Assembly: GCF_034676705.1 (NCBI RefSeq)
Contig: NZ_JAUCBS010000005.1
Span: 1 to 64,000 of the forward strand
Length of the DNA stretch: 64,000 bases
Direction: 5' to 3'
From: Gemmobacter sp.
GTDB taxonomy: Bacteria; Pseudomonadota; Alphaproteobacteria; Rhodobacterales; Rhodobacteraceae
The position numbers were made by a program, and so were the translations under genes. Below, piece after piece: positions 1 through 6,903 of the stretch. Within the stretch, counting starts at the first letter, position 1, and every line of letters begins with the position of its first letter. The notes under the pieces were generated by a model. That model was not told the DNA's origin. It was given only the letters and a program-made list of their open reading frames with translations, and ran no database searches.

Positions 1-180
1 CTGCTGTTCGCGCTGAACGGGCGCGGGGCGGCCATCATCATGATCGAACATGTGATGCGCGCCGTCACCGCCTTTTCCGAACGGCTGGCGGTCTTCGTCG
101 CGGGCCGGAAGGTGGCCGAGGGCGATCCGCAAACCGTTCTGGCAACCCCTGAGGTGGAGGCCGCATATCTTGGCACATGA
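1..180 (+). CDS. livG: Branched-chain amino acid-type ABC transporter ATP-binding protein (LivG-like), C-terminal fragment
   Basis: Only the last 59 residues lie in the window; the gene begins before position 1. The translation contains IIMIEHVMRAV, which matches the switch-histidine (H-loop) region of LivG ATPases. It is followed by the usual LivG tail in which a metabolite-type cofactor loop ends VLATPEVEAAYLGT. The next gene starts inside its last codons and is LivF-like, the standard livG-livF order. The protein would energise uptake of a branched amino acid or another small carboxylate. The substrate cannot be told from this fragment. Confidence 0.85.
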   Translation: MLFALNGRGAAIIMIEHVMRAVTAFSERLAVFVAGRKVAEGDPQTVLATPEVEAAYLGT

Positions 181-901
181 TGCGCTGACGATTCAGGGGC
201 TGGACGCCGGATATGGCGCGGTCCGGGTGCTGCATGGCGTGAACCTGCGGGTGCCCGAGGGGCAGATCGTCGCCCTGCTGGGGACCAACGGCAACGGCAA
301 ATCGACGCTGATGCAGGCGGTGCTGGGGCTGGTGAAGCCGACGGCAGGCCGGATTCTCGCCCGGCTGGACGGGCAGCAGACCGACATCACCGGCCGGGCG
401 CCCGAGGAGATCGTGGACATGGGCATCGTCATGGTGCCCGAGGGGCGGCGGCTGTTCCGCGACCTGTCGGTCGAGGAGAACCTCGTGTTGGGGGCATGGC
501 GGGCGGCGGCGCGGCGCGATCTGGACCGCAACCTTGCTCTGTGTTTCGAGACCTTCCCCCGGCTGGCCGAGCGCCGCCGCCAGAAGGTCGGATCCATGAG
601 CGGCGGCGAGCAGCAGATGGTCGCCATCGGCCGCGCGCTGATGTCGGGGCCGCGCATCCTTCTGGTGGACGAACCCTCGGTCGGCCTCGCCCCCATCATG
701 GTGAAGCAGACCATCGAGACCATCGGCAAGCTGAAGGAACGTCTGGGCCTGACCGTGCTGATGGCCGAGCAGAACTTTACCCAAGCAATCCGCATCGCCG
801 ACCACGGCCATGTGCTGGTGCATGGCGAGATCGCGTTTCAAGGCGATACCGGCAGCCTGAAGGACAACCATCTCGTGCGGCAATTCTATCTGGGGGCCTG
901 A
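170..901 (+). CDS. livF: Branched-chain amino acid-type ABC transporter ATP-binding protein (LivF-like)
   Basis: A 243-residue cytoplasmic ATPase subunit of a LIV-type importer. Visible motifs are Walker A GTNGNGKST (residues about 38-46), the signature SGGEQQMV and Walker B ILLVDEP, followed by VGLAP, which is typical of LivF. The start is a TTG at 170, preceded by GAGGTGGAGG about ten bases upstream. No ATG in this frame would retain the conserved N-terminus. The start overlaps the end of the LivG-like gene by 11 bases, indicating translational coupling. The substrate is unknown; the following genes (YciI and a beta-hydroxyacid dehydrogenase fusion) suggest an organic or amino acid. Confidence 0.9.
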   Translation: MAHDALTIQGLDAGYGAVRVLHGVNLRVPEGQIVALLGTNGNGKSTLMQAVLGLVKPTAGRILARLDGQQTDITGRAPEEIVDMGIVMVPEGRRLFRDLSVEENLVLGAWRAAARRDLDRNLALCFETFPRLAERRRQKVGSMSGGEQQMVAIGRALMSGPRILLVDEPSVGLAPIMVKQTIETIGKLKERLGLTVLMAEQNFTQAIRIADHGHVLVHGEIAFQGDTGSLKDNHLVRQFYLGA

Positions 902-904
902 GCC

Positions 905-1210
905 ATGCTCTACAGCATCCACTGTCTCGACGGCGGCGACCGCAAGGCGCTGCGCGACCAGCACATCCAGGCGCATTGGGACTATCTCAAGGCCGCCCCG
1001 GTGCGGCTGGTGGTGGCCGGACCCCTGCTGGCCGAGGATGGCGCCACCGCCGTCGGCAGCCTGTTCGTGGTCGAGGTGCCCGACCGCGCGGCGGCGGAAG
1101 ACTTCAACCGCAACGACCCGTTCCACAAGGCCGGGGTCTGGGGGACCATCTCGATCGACCTGTTCAAGAAACGCTGGGACGACCGGCTGGGCCCGGGGCC
1201 GCAGGCATGA
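905..1210 (+). CDS. YciI family protein
   Basis: A 101-residue protein of the YciI-like alpha+beta barrel family. It has the characteristic N-terminal strand MLYSIHCLD, a conserved HWDYLKAA segment, the GPLLAEDG loop and the DPFHKAGVW segment near the C-terminus. Family members are small cytoplasmic dimers whose reactions are mostly undefined; some resemble muconolactone isomerase or dehydrochlorinases. It lies three bases after livF and shares an ATGA overlap with the next gene, so the three are co-transcribed and coupled. A role in the pathway for the imported compound is an inference. Confidence 0.85.
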   Translation: MLYSIHCLDGGDRKALRDQHIQAHWDYLKAAPVRLVVAGPLLAEDGATAVGSLFVVEVPDRAAAEDFNRNDPFHKAGVWGTISIDLFKKRWDDRLGPGPQA

Positions 1211-2409
1211 AGGCGCGCATCGGCTGGATCGGGCTCGGCCTGATGGGTTCGGTCATGGCGCCACGGCTGGCGGCGGCGGGCTGGGCGGTGACCGGGTTCG
1301 ACCCCGACCCCTCGCGGGCCGGCGGCCTGCCGATAGCGGGCTCGCTGGCGGAACTGGCGGCGGGATCGGACGTGCTGGTCTCGATGATCCCGCACGATGC
1401 CGCCTTCGCCGAGGTGGCGCGGGGGGTGGCCGGTGCGGCCAGGTCCGGCACGGTGCTGATCGACATGAGCACGGTTTCCCCCGACGCCTCGGCCGCAGGC
1501 GCCGAGGTGCTGGCGAAGGCGGGGGTGGACTTCCTGCGCGCGCCGGTCTCGGGCAGCACCGGGCTGGCGGCGGCGGGAACGCTGAGCCTGCTGGTCTCGG
1601 GCCCCGAGGAGGTGTTCGCGGCGCAGCGGCCCATCCTGGAGACCCTCGGCCAGCGCATCACCTGGCTGGGGACGGGCGAACAGGCCCGCGCCACCAAGCT
1701 GGTGGTGAATTCGGTGGTCGCCGCGATCAACGGCGCGCTGGCCGAGGCGCTGCAACTCGGCCAAGCCTCGGGCCTCGACCGGGCGCAACTGGTGGACCTG
1801 ATCGCTGGCAGCGCCGCGGCCTCGCCCTATATCGCCTCCAAGGTCGACAAGCTGAAGGCGCACGACCATTCGCCCGCCGCCACCGTGAACCTGATCGGCA
1901 AGGATCTGGACATGGTGCTGGCGCTGGCGCAATCGCGCGGCGTGGCGATGCCTTTGGCCGCGTTGAACCGTGCCCGTGCGGCCGAGGCCGAGGCGGCGGG
2001 CTGGGGTCTTTACGACCTGAGTTCTCTGGCCGACCTGCCGCCTGCCGACACTGCGGCCACTATCCTCACGCTGGAGGATGCGCGCTACGACGCCATGCTG
2101 GCCGCCGATACCGAAACGCTCGACCGGCTGCTGGACCCCGGTCTGCGCTACATCCATTCCAGCGGCGGCACCGACAGCAAGGACAGCTATCTGGCGGCCT
2201 TCGCCAGTGGCCTGTTCCGCTACCGCCGCATCGCCCGCAGCGAACAAAGCCTCCAGATTTCCGGCGAAACCGCGCTGGTGCTGAACCGGCTGGAGATCGA
2301 CATCGACGTCCAGGGCACCCCGCGTGAGGTGCGGGCCAAGGCGCTGGCGGTCTGGTCGCGCGCCAGCGGCTGTTGGCGGCTGATCTGCGTGCAGTCGGTG
2401 GCGGCTTAG
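1207..2409 (+). CDS. 3-hydroxyisobutyrate dehydrogenase-like (beta-hydroxyacid dehydrogenase) fused to a DUF4440/SnoaL-like domain
   Basis: A 400-residue protein with two parts. Residues 1 to about 275 form an NAD(P)-dependent beta-hydroxyacid dehydrogenase: Rossmann motif GWIGLGLMG near the N-terminus, the substrate loop APVSGSTG and the catalytic lysine K164 in ATKLVVNS. Stand-alone members of that family end at about 290 residues. Here a further 115 residues (about 282-400) follow, including YIHSSGGTDSKDSYLAAF and a WRLICVQSVA end strand, as in DUF4440/NTF2-like folds. The start is ATG 1207, overlapping the YciI stop as ATGA. The dehydrogenase would oxidise a short 3-hydroxyacid; the appended domain may bind or isomerise the product. 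One continuous frame spans both halves, with no sign of a sequencing frameshift. Confidence 0.85.
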   Translation: MKARIGWIGLGLMGSVMAPRLAAAGWAVTGFDPDPSRAGGLPIAGSLAELAAGSDVLVSMIPHDAAFAEVARGVAGAARSGTVLIDMSTVSPDASAAGAEVLAKAGVDFLRAPVSGSTGLAAAGTLSLLVSGPEEVFAAQRPILETLGQRITWLGTGEQARATKLVVNSVVAAINGALAEALQLGQASGLDRAQLVDLIAGSAAASPYIASKVDKLKAHDHSPAATVNLIGKDLDMVLALAQSRGVAMPLAALNRARAAEAEAAGWGLYDLSSLADLPPADTAATILTLEDARYDAMLAADTETLDRLLDPGLRYIHSSGGTDSKDSYLAAFASGLFRYRRIARSEQSLQISGETALVLNRLEIDIDVQGTPREVRAKALAVWSRASGCWRLICVQSVAA

Positions 2410-2454
2410 GGCGGATCGGAAGTCGGGGGGACAACGGCGACAACAGCTTCTGTC

Positions 2455-2491
2455 CTTTCCTCCTTCATCTGTCCCAAAATATCCCACGGGG
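2455..2491 (+). repeat. Intergenic 3'-end motif, copy 1
   Basis: The stretch contains CTTTC-CTC-CTTCATCTGTCCCA-AAATATCCCACGGGG just downstream of the dehydrogenase fusion. A related copy lies on the minus strand at 53582-53604, also just after the last gene of an operon. Similar AAATATCC-GGGG motifs are common after genes in Rhodobacterales. The role is unproven, but position and orientation fit a transcript-end element. Confidence 0.4.
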
Positions 2492-2495
2492 AGGT

Positions 2496-2520
2496 CTGGA
2501 GGGGTGTGAAACCCCTCCAG
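2496..2520 (+). terminator. Stem-loop after the livF-YciI-dehydrogenase operon
   Basis: A perfect nine-base inverted repeat, CTGGAGGGG (2496-2504) and CCCCTCCAG (2512-2520), encloses a seven-base loop. It lies between two convergent genes. There is no strong T-run, so it may act with Rho or as an RNA-stabilising 3' hairpin. Confidence 0.6.
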
Positions 2521-2595
2521 GGCCGGGGCAGGACACCGCCATCCCTGAACAGGACTCATGCCCCGCACCTGCAAGGCAGGCGTGGAGCCCGCCGC

Positions 2596-3147
2596 TCAGG
2601 CCAGCTTTGCCACCAGCCCGGCGAACCGCGCGGCAAAGGCGGTGACGAAGGCGCGCACGCTCTCGTCGGCGATATTGCCCTGATCGTCGATCATGTCGGG
2701 GGTCTTGAAGCTGATATAGGCCTCGCCCGGCATCACATGGGCGCCGATCACCGACAGGATCTGGCGCAGGTGCTGCTGACCCACGGCAGTGCCGATGGCG
2801 CCGGGCGAGGTGCCGGTGATCGCCACCACCTTGTCGCGCCAGACATTGGCGTCCATCGGCTTCGAGCCCCAGTCGATGGCGTTCTTCAGCACCGCGGGCA
2901 GCGAGCGGTTGTATTCCGGCATCACGCAGCACACCGCATCCGCCGCGCGGATCGCATCGGTGAAGGCGGTCACGGAAGCCGGGCGGTTGCCCTCCAGGTC
3001 GCCGTTGTAGAACGGCATCTCGTCCATGCGCACCCAGGTGAAGCGCAGGCTGTCCGGCGCATAGCGCTCGATGGCGCGGGCCAGCTTGACGTTGATCGAC
3101 TGCTTGCGCGGGCTGGCGGCCAGCATGGCGACGGTGAAGGTGGTCAT
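2596..3147 (-). CDS. NADPH-dependent FMN reductase family protein
   Basis: A 183-residue flavodoxin-like reductase. The N-terminus AMLAASPRKQSINVKLAR carries the phosphate-binding loop with the SxRxxSxN-type pattern. The mid-section MPEYNRSLPAVLKNAIDW is the conserved PEYN(R/G)S..LKNAIDW signature that contacts FMN. Such enzymes (ChrR/SsuE/azoreductase type) reduce flavin, quinones or metal ions with NAD(P)H. ATG 3147 is chosen because GAAAGAGAG precedes it and the family N-terminus begins there; upstream in-frame codons add unrelated sequence. It is transcribed alone and converges on the dehydrogenase fusion. The in vivo substrate is not determinable. Confidence 0.9.
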   Translation of the reverse strand: MTTFTVAMLAASPRKQSINVKLARAIERYAPDSLRFTWVRMDEMPFYNGDLEGNRPASVTAFTDAIRAADAVCCVMPEYNRSLPAVLKNAIDWGSKPMDANVWRDKVVAITGTSPGAIGTAVGQQHLRQILSVIGAHVMPGEAYISFKTPDMIDDQGNIADESVRAFVTAFAARFAGLVAKLA

Positions 3148-3544
3148 GGCGTCTCTCTTTCGCTGAATCATGGCGCAGACCATGCCGCGAAGCGGCGTGT
3201 ACGGCAAGAAATATATATATTACCGAATATCGTGCTTTATGTCGGGGCGGCAAGCGCGACCGGCATTTCCCGATCATTCGGCCAGCCGCAGCGGCTTCGG
3301 GCGATCGTGGATGGACTGCCCGCAGTTCCGGCACCAGCCTCCAGGGCTTTGCCTACGGTTCGGGCCAGCCCCTCGCGCATTGCTGTGTCGCCGCGCCCCC
3401 CACCCCGTGGTGGACCGAAGGCCCGCGCTGCCGCCGCATCCTGATGTGGGACGACCCGGGGGGCGTGCCTGTGCCGTGCAGGTGAGCGAGCCGCCCTGTC
3501 GCGCGGGGTCTATTGCGCGGGGCCCTGACGACCCCGCACGGGGG
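3148..3544. other. 397-base region without an intact gene
   Basis: The part next to the FMN reductase start contains a short AT-rich stretch (about 3208-3232) with ATATT-CGGT-AATAT on the minus strand, the best candidate for that gene's promoter and an operator. The rest is GC-rich and holds no convincing gene, only a possible gluconolactonase-like remnant (listed separately) and a weak GACCCC/GGGGTC hairpin over the aztD stop codon. Confidence 0.5.
3342..3485 (+). pseudogene. Possible remnant of an SMP-30/gluconolactonase-like gene
   Basis: In one plus-strand frame the translation includes APPTPWWTEGPRCRRILMWD followed by DPGGVPVPCR and a stop. This resembles the N-terminal blade of SMP-30/gluconolactonase proteins (family pattern: ...W.EGP....RRIL.WD...G.VSVFR), with part of the segment between EGP and RRILMWD missing. 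No start codon context or continuation is present. If correct, it is a decayed, truncated gene; the similarity is short and could be chance. Confidence 0.3.
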
Positions 3545-4750
3545 TCAGTGATCCAGCCCGCTGCCGCCCACCACGGTCAGGTTATAGGGCGTGCCCCCCA
3601 CCGCGACCGTTCCGACCTCGGCCAGATCGGCGGTGGCAATCCGCCGCACCAGCCCTGCCGCCGGATCGGTCACCAGCACCTCGGCCCCTGCCATCGCCAG
3701 GCGCGGGCGCGGGTCGTTCCAGTGGCCATCCATGGAATAGGCCCCCGTCGCCCGCGCACTGGCGGTGATCCGGGCGCCCAGCAGGTCGATGCGGTGCAGG
3801 CTGCCATCCTCGGTCAGCACGAAACCCTGCGCGGGCTGCGCCGGATCCAGCACGAAATCCACCCGCCGGAACGGCAGCGCGATGCGGCGGAACGCCGGCG
3901 CCTCGGCCGGGTCGATCACCACCAGCGCATCGGGGCCATGGTTGCCCAGGAACACCTGCATGGCGGCCGATCCCAGCAGGGTGCCCGTGGTCACGCCCGC
4001 GGGCAGATCGGCGGGATAGGGCAGCATCCGGTAGTCCGGCCCGTCGGGGCGCGCCTTTACCGTCAGCACACCTTCCTTGCAGCCTGCCGCCAGATAATCG
4101 CCCGAAAACGCCTCGCCATGCACGCCGGCGCAGATGGCCAGATCGCCCGCCGGCACCCCGGCGGCGGTAAATGCCTGCACCCCCGGACGGGGCAGGGCCG
4201 GGCTGCCATCGGCCGGCGCGGGCTGGGCCACGGTGGACAGCCAGACATTCCCCAGCGGCGTGACAAAGCCATGGTGCGGCTGGCCTTGCGGGAATTTCAC
4301 CGGCGCCACCTGCCCCTTGGCCAGCGCCGCGCCATCCAGCACATCGGCATAACCGCCCTTGTCATGGTTGATCACCACCTTGCCATCGTGATCGACCAGA
4401 TGGAACGGGCGCGGCCCGGTCAGCACCGTGTCGAATGCCGTCGGCGCGCTGACCTTGATGTCGGAATGGTCGCCATGCGAGTCCATCGTGATACCGCTGT
4501 GCAGGAAATGCACGACATCGGCATCGGACTGCACCGCCACCACCACCGCGCCGCCGGCCACTGCGAACAGCTTGGCCTGCCCCGTGGTGGCAAAGCGCCA
4601 GCGGTTTTCCGGCGCGGCCAGGTCAAAGGCCGTCACCTCGGCCGCCGCATGATCGCCGACGAACACGCGGAAATGCGTCACATCCTCGTCCGCCAGGGCA
4701 GCGGTGGAAACAAGGGCCAGCAGGCTGGCGCTGGCAAAAGGTCTGAACAT
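3545..4750 (-). CDS. aztD: Probable periplasmic zinc metallochaperone AztD
   Basis: A 401-residue secreted protein. Residues 1-20 are a signal peptide (hydrophobic core ASLLALVSTA, cleavage after ALA). The mature part begins DEDVTHFRVFVGDHAAAEV. It continues with repeated strand pairs typical of a beta-propeller and a His/Asp-rich loop HSGITMDSHGDHSDI (residues about 82-97) that fits the zinc-site region of AztD. In the known system AztD hands zinc to AztC, the solute-binding protein of the AztABC importer. No aztABC genes are beside it here, so it is orphaned from its usual partners or they lie elsewhere. A Zur-like site sits 28 bases upstream. The alternative is a related propeller of unknown cargo. 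Confidence 0.7.
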   Translation of the reverse strand: MFRPFASASLLALVSTAALADEDVTHFRVFVGDHAAAEVTAFDLAAPENRWRFATTGQAKLFAVAGGAVVVAVQSDADVVHFLHSGITMDSHGDHSDIKVSAPTAFDTVLTGPRPFHLVDHDGKVVINHDKGGYADVLDGAALAKGQVAPVKFPQGQPHHGFVTPLGNVWLSTVAQPAPADGSPALPRPGVQAFTAAGVPAGDLAICAGVHGEAFSGDYLAAGCKEGVLTVKARPDGPDYRMLPYPADLPAGVTTGTLLGSAAMQVFLGNHGPDALVVIDPAEAPAFRRIALPFRRVDFVLDPAQPAQGFVLTEDGSLHRIDLLGARITASARATGAYSMDGHWNDPRPRLAMAGAEVLVTDPAAGLVRRIATADLAEVGTVAVGGTPYNLTVVGGSGLDH

Positions 4751-4777
4751 GGGGGTCTCCTGACATGTGCGAATCGA

Positions 4778-4790
4778 GTAATGTTATTAC
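4778..4790 (-). promoter_or_regulatory. Candidate Zur operator upstream of aztD
   Basis: GTAATGTTATTAC is an inverted repeat (GTAAT/ATTAC around GTT) in an AT-rich island (4776-4803) that continues GTAGTAATTTAC. It resembles the TGTTATA-centred operators bound by alphaproteobacterial Zur. The position, 28 bases before the start of a zinc-chaperone-like gene, supports the reading; it has not been matched to a position weight matrix. Confidence 0.45.
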
Positions 4791-4972
4791 GTAGTAATTT
4801 ACCAGCCGCAACCCGTCGCGCGCGGGAACCCTGTTGGCAGAGCGGTGAAGGGCAGGGTATCCGGCGATCAAGACCGCCGGCGCCAGATCGCGGGGCCGGA
4901 CACTTCCCGTATTGCCCTGTCTGCCCGGACTTGCGACGACAGTGGCAGCAGACACCGCCACAGGATCCCCCG

Positions 4973-5725
4973 ATGCCCGATGATACGTCGCAGCCAGCCC
5001 CCGCGTCGGATCAGGCAGATGGGCGCCGCCAGCCGCTGTATCGCCAGCTGGCCGACACGCTGCGCGCCCGGATCGCCAGTGGCGAACTGGCCCGTGGCCA
5101 GCGCCTGCCGACCGAGGCGGAACTGAGCGCGGCCTTCGGCCTCAGCCGTATCACCGTGCGCCACGCCTTGGAGCAGTTGACCCGGGACCGGCTGATCGAA
5201 CGGTTTCCCAGCCGGGGCACCTTTGTGGTGGACCGGCCGCAGGGCGGGTCGTGGGAATTGCAGTCGGTCAACGATCTGGTGCTGATCGGCAAGGATACCA
5301 CCACCCGCGTCATCGACTGGCAACAGGTCGCCCCGCCGCCGGCCGTGGCCGCGTTCTTTGGCGCGGACGCCCCGGTCTGCCGGTTGCAGGCGGTGCGGAT
5401 GCTGGGCGATGTACCGCTGTATTACGTCGAGAACCACCTGCTGCTGGCGCTGGGGGCCCGGATCGCGGCGGCGGATCTGGCGGACCATACGCTGATCGAC
5501 CTGCTGTGCAACCGTCTGGCGGTGCCCGTCGGCCATGCCAGCGAAAGCATCGGGATAGATACCGCCAGCCCCGCGCTGGCCCGCGATCTGTGGGTGGACC
5601 GGGGGCAGCCGCTGATCCTGCAACGGATCGAGATCTTTGGCGCCGATGGTGCCCCGCTGCAATGCGGGGACAGTTGGTGGCGCAAGGCCCCGGTCCTGCG
5701 CCGCTACACCTTCAACCAGGGCTGA
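4973..5725 (+). CDS. GntR family transcriptional regulator (HutC/UTRA type)
   Basis: A 250-residue regulator. A variable 18-residue leader is followed by the GntR winged helix (about 20-88), including LYRQLADTLRARIASGELARG, LPTEAELSAAFGLSRITVRH and the wing RFPSRGTFVV. Residues about 100-245 form a UTRA effector domain ending GDSWWRKAPVLRRYTFNQ. ATG 4973 is the first start that keeps the HTH. UTRA regulators usually sense the substrate of a neighbouring pathway. The downstream SDR and monooxygenase are the obvious targets, and a strong palindrome lies in front of the SDR. Confidence 0.9.
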   Translation: MPDDTSQPAPASDQADGRRQPLYRQLADTLRARIASGELARGQRLPTEAELSAAFGLSRITVRHALEQLTRDRLIERFPSRGTFVVDRPQGGSWELQSVNDLVLIGKDTTTRVIDWQQVAPPPAVAAFFGADAPVCRLQAVRMLGDVPLYYVENHLLLALGARIAAADLADHTLIDLLCNRLAVPVGHASESIGIDTASPALARDLWVDRGQPLILQRIEIFGADGAPLQCGDSWWRKAPVLRRYTFNQG

Positions 5726-5741
5726 GGGGTCTGGCCTGGCG

Positions 5742-5774
5742 TTGACAGGGTGAGAACTTTGTCATAACAAAGTT
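5742..5774 (+). promoter_or_regulatory. Promoter with candidate GntR operator upstream of the SDR gene
   Basis: TTGACA (5742-5747) is a good -35 box. Eight bases on begins the perfect eight-base inverted repeat AACTTTGTCATAACAAAGTT (5755-5774), which overlaps the expected -10 position. The TTGT-N4-ACAA core is the usual layout of GntR-family operators. It lies between the regulator and the SDR gene, so repression by the adjacent UTRA GntR is the simplest inference. Confidence 0.6.
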
Positions 5775-5865
5775 TGACCGTCCGGCGCGGCATCGCCGTG
5801 ACCGGATGGCCGCCTGACGGCGGATCGCGCCGCGGGCCGTATCCCTTTGGGCGGGGCCAACAGGA

Positions 5866-6681
5866 ATGATTGATCTGAACGGCAAGGTGACGCTGGTCAC
5901 AGGCGCGACGCGCAGCATTGGCGAATATATCGCGCGGGGGCTGCATGCCTGTGGCGCCCATGTGGTGATCACCGGGATCGAGGATGAAGCAGGCGCCGCA
6001 CTGGCCGCCGAACTGGGCGAGCGCGCGGTCTATCGCCGCATGGACGTGACATCCGACGCCGATATCGACGCGGTTCTGGCCGAGATCCGGTCGGTGCATG
6101 GCCATCTGGACGCGGTGGTCAACAGCGCCTGTTCCTATCTGGACAACGGCATTTCGACCAAACGCGAAGACTGGCTGGCGGCGCTGAACGTCAACGTCGT
6201 GGGCGCGGCGGTGCTGGTGGACAAGGCGGTGCCGCTGATGACCCGGCCGAACGCGGTGGTGGTGAACATCGGCAGCGTGGCGGGCAAGTTCGGCAACGGC
6301 TTCCGCGGCCCCTATTCCGTCGGCAAGGCCGGGCTGATGCATTACACCCGGCTGGCGGCGGTGGCGCTTGGCGGCAAGGGGATCCGGGCGGTCACCGTCT
6401 CGCCCGGCTGGACATGGTCGCCGCCGATGGAGGTGATGACCGACAACAACCGCGATCTGGCCGACCGCGCCGGTGCCGAGGTGGTGCCGCTGGGCCGCGT
6501 CGGCCGGATGACCGAGGTGGGCAACGTCGTCGCCTTTGCGATTTCCGACGATGCCAGCTGGGTCAACGGCTGCGATCTGGCGGTGGACGGCGGGTTTTCC
6601 ATGCTGGGCCCGGACCGTGGCCTTGGCCCGCGCTACTGGACGGCGCATTACGCCCCGGAATTCCGCGACGCGCAGGGCTGA
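5866..6681 (+). CDS. Short-chain dehydrogenase/reductase (SDR) oxidoreductase
   Basis: A 271-residue classical SDR. The cofactor motif is TGATRSIG (TGxxxxxG, near residue 13), the central NNAG motif is changed to NSAC, and the catalytic segment is NIGSVAGKFGNG...YSVGK, with the Tyr and Lys in place. The tail WVNGCDLAVDGGFSML is typical. It likely interconverts an alcohol and a ketone with NAD(P)H. Its neighbour is a Baeyer-Villiger-type monooxygenase, so the plausible job is oxidising an alcohol to the ketone that the monooxygenase converts to an ester or lactone. The substrate is unknown. Confidence 0.9.
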   Translation: MIDLNGKVTLVTGATRSIGEYIARGLHACGAHVVITGIEDEAGAALAAELGERAVYRRMDVTSDADIDAVLAEIRSVHGHLDAVVNSACSYLDNGISTKREDWLAALNVNVVGAAVLVDKAVPLMTRPNAVVVNIGSVAGKFGNGFRGPYSVGKAGLMHYTRLAAVALGGKGIRAVTVSPGWTWSPPMEVMTDNNRDLADRAGAEVVPLGRVGRMTEVGNVVAFAISDDASWVNGCDLAVDGGFSMLGPDRGLGPRYWTAHYAPEFRDAQG

Positions 6682-6686
6682 CAACC

Positions 6687-6715
6687 CCGGGGTGCGGCCA
6701 TCCGCTGCACCCCGG
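6687..6715 (+). terminator. Stem-loop after the SDR gene
   Basis: CCGGGGTGC (6687-6695) pairs with GCACCCCGG (6707-6715) around an 11-base loop, starting about five bases after the SDR stop. It may terminate or attenuate transcription before the monooxygenase gene. Confidence 0.55.
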
Positions 6716-6903
6716 ATCCTCATGTATGTGTAGTTCTTCCACGCCTATCGGAATTTTCTGGGTCTGACGGCGCCTTGGCGGCATGATCATTTCCAGAGGA
6801 GCAAGCGGAATCGGTTCCATGGTCGGGGCCGCTCCGGCACGGACATCGGCAGATCGCAACTGCCTGAGTCTGCCCGGATTTCCGCCTAGTGGGAGATCCC
6901 GTG

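Noticed and set aside
982..2574. Long open frame on the minus strand opposite the dehydrogenase fusion
   Set aside because: Its translation is rich in Arg, Gln and His without any recognisable domain, and it is the mirror of a well-supported gene. High-GC DNA creates many such antisense frames; the same applies opposite most genes here.
3208..3232. ATATATAT-rich tract considered as a repeat or curved-DNA replication element
   Set aside because: It is short, single and located at the expected promoter distance from the FMN reductase; nothing else suggests an origin or repeat array.
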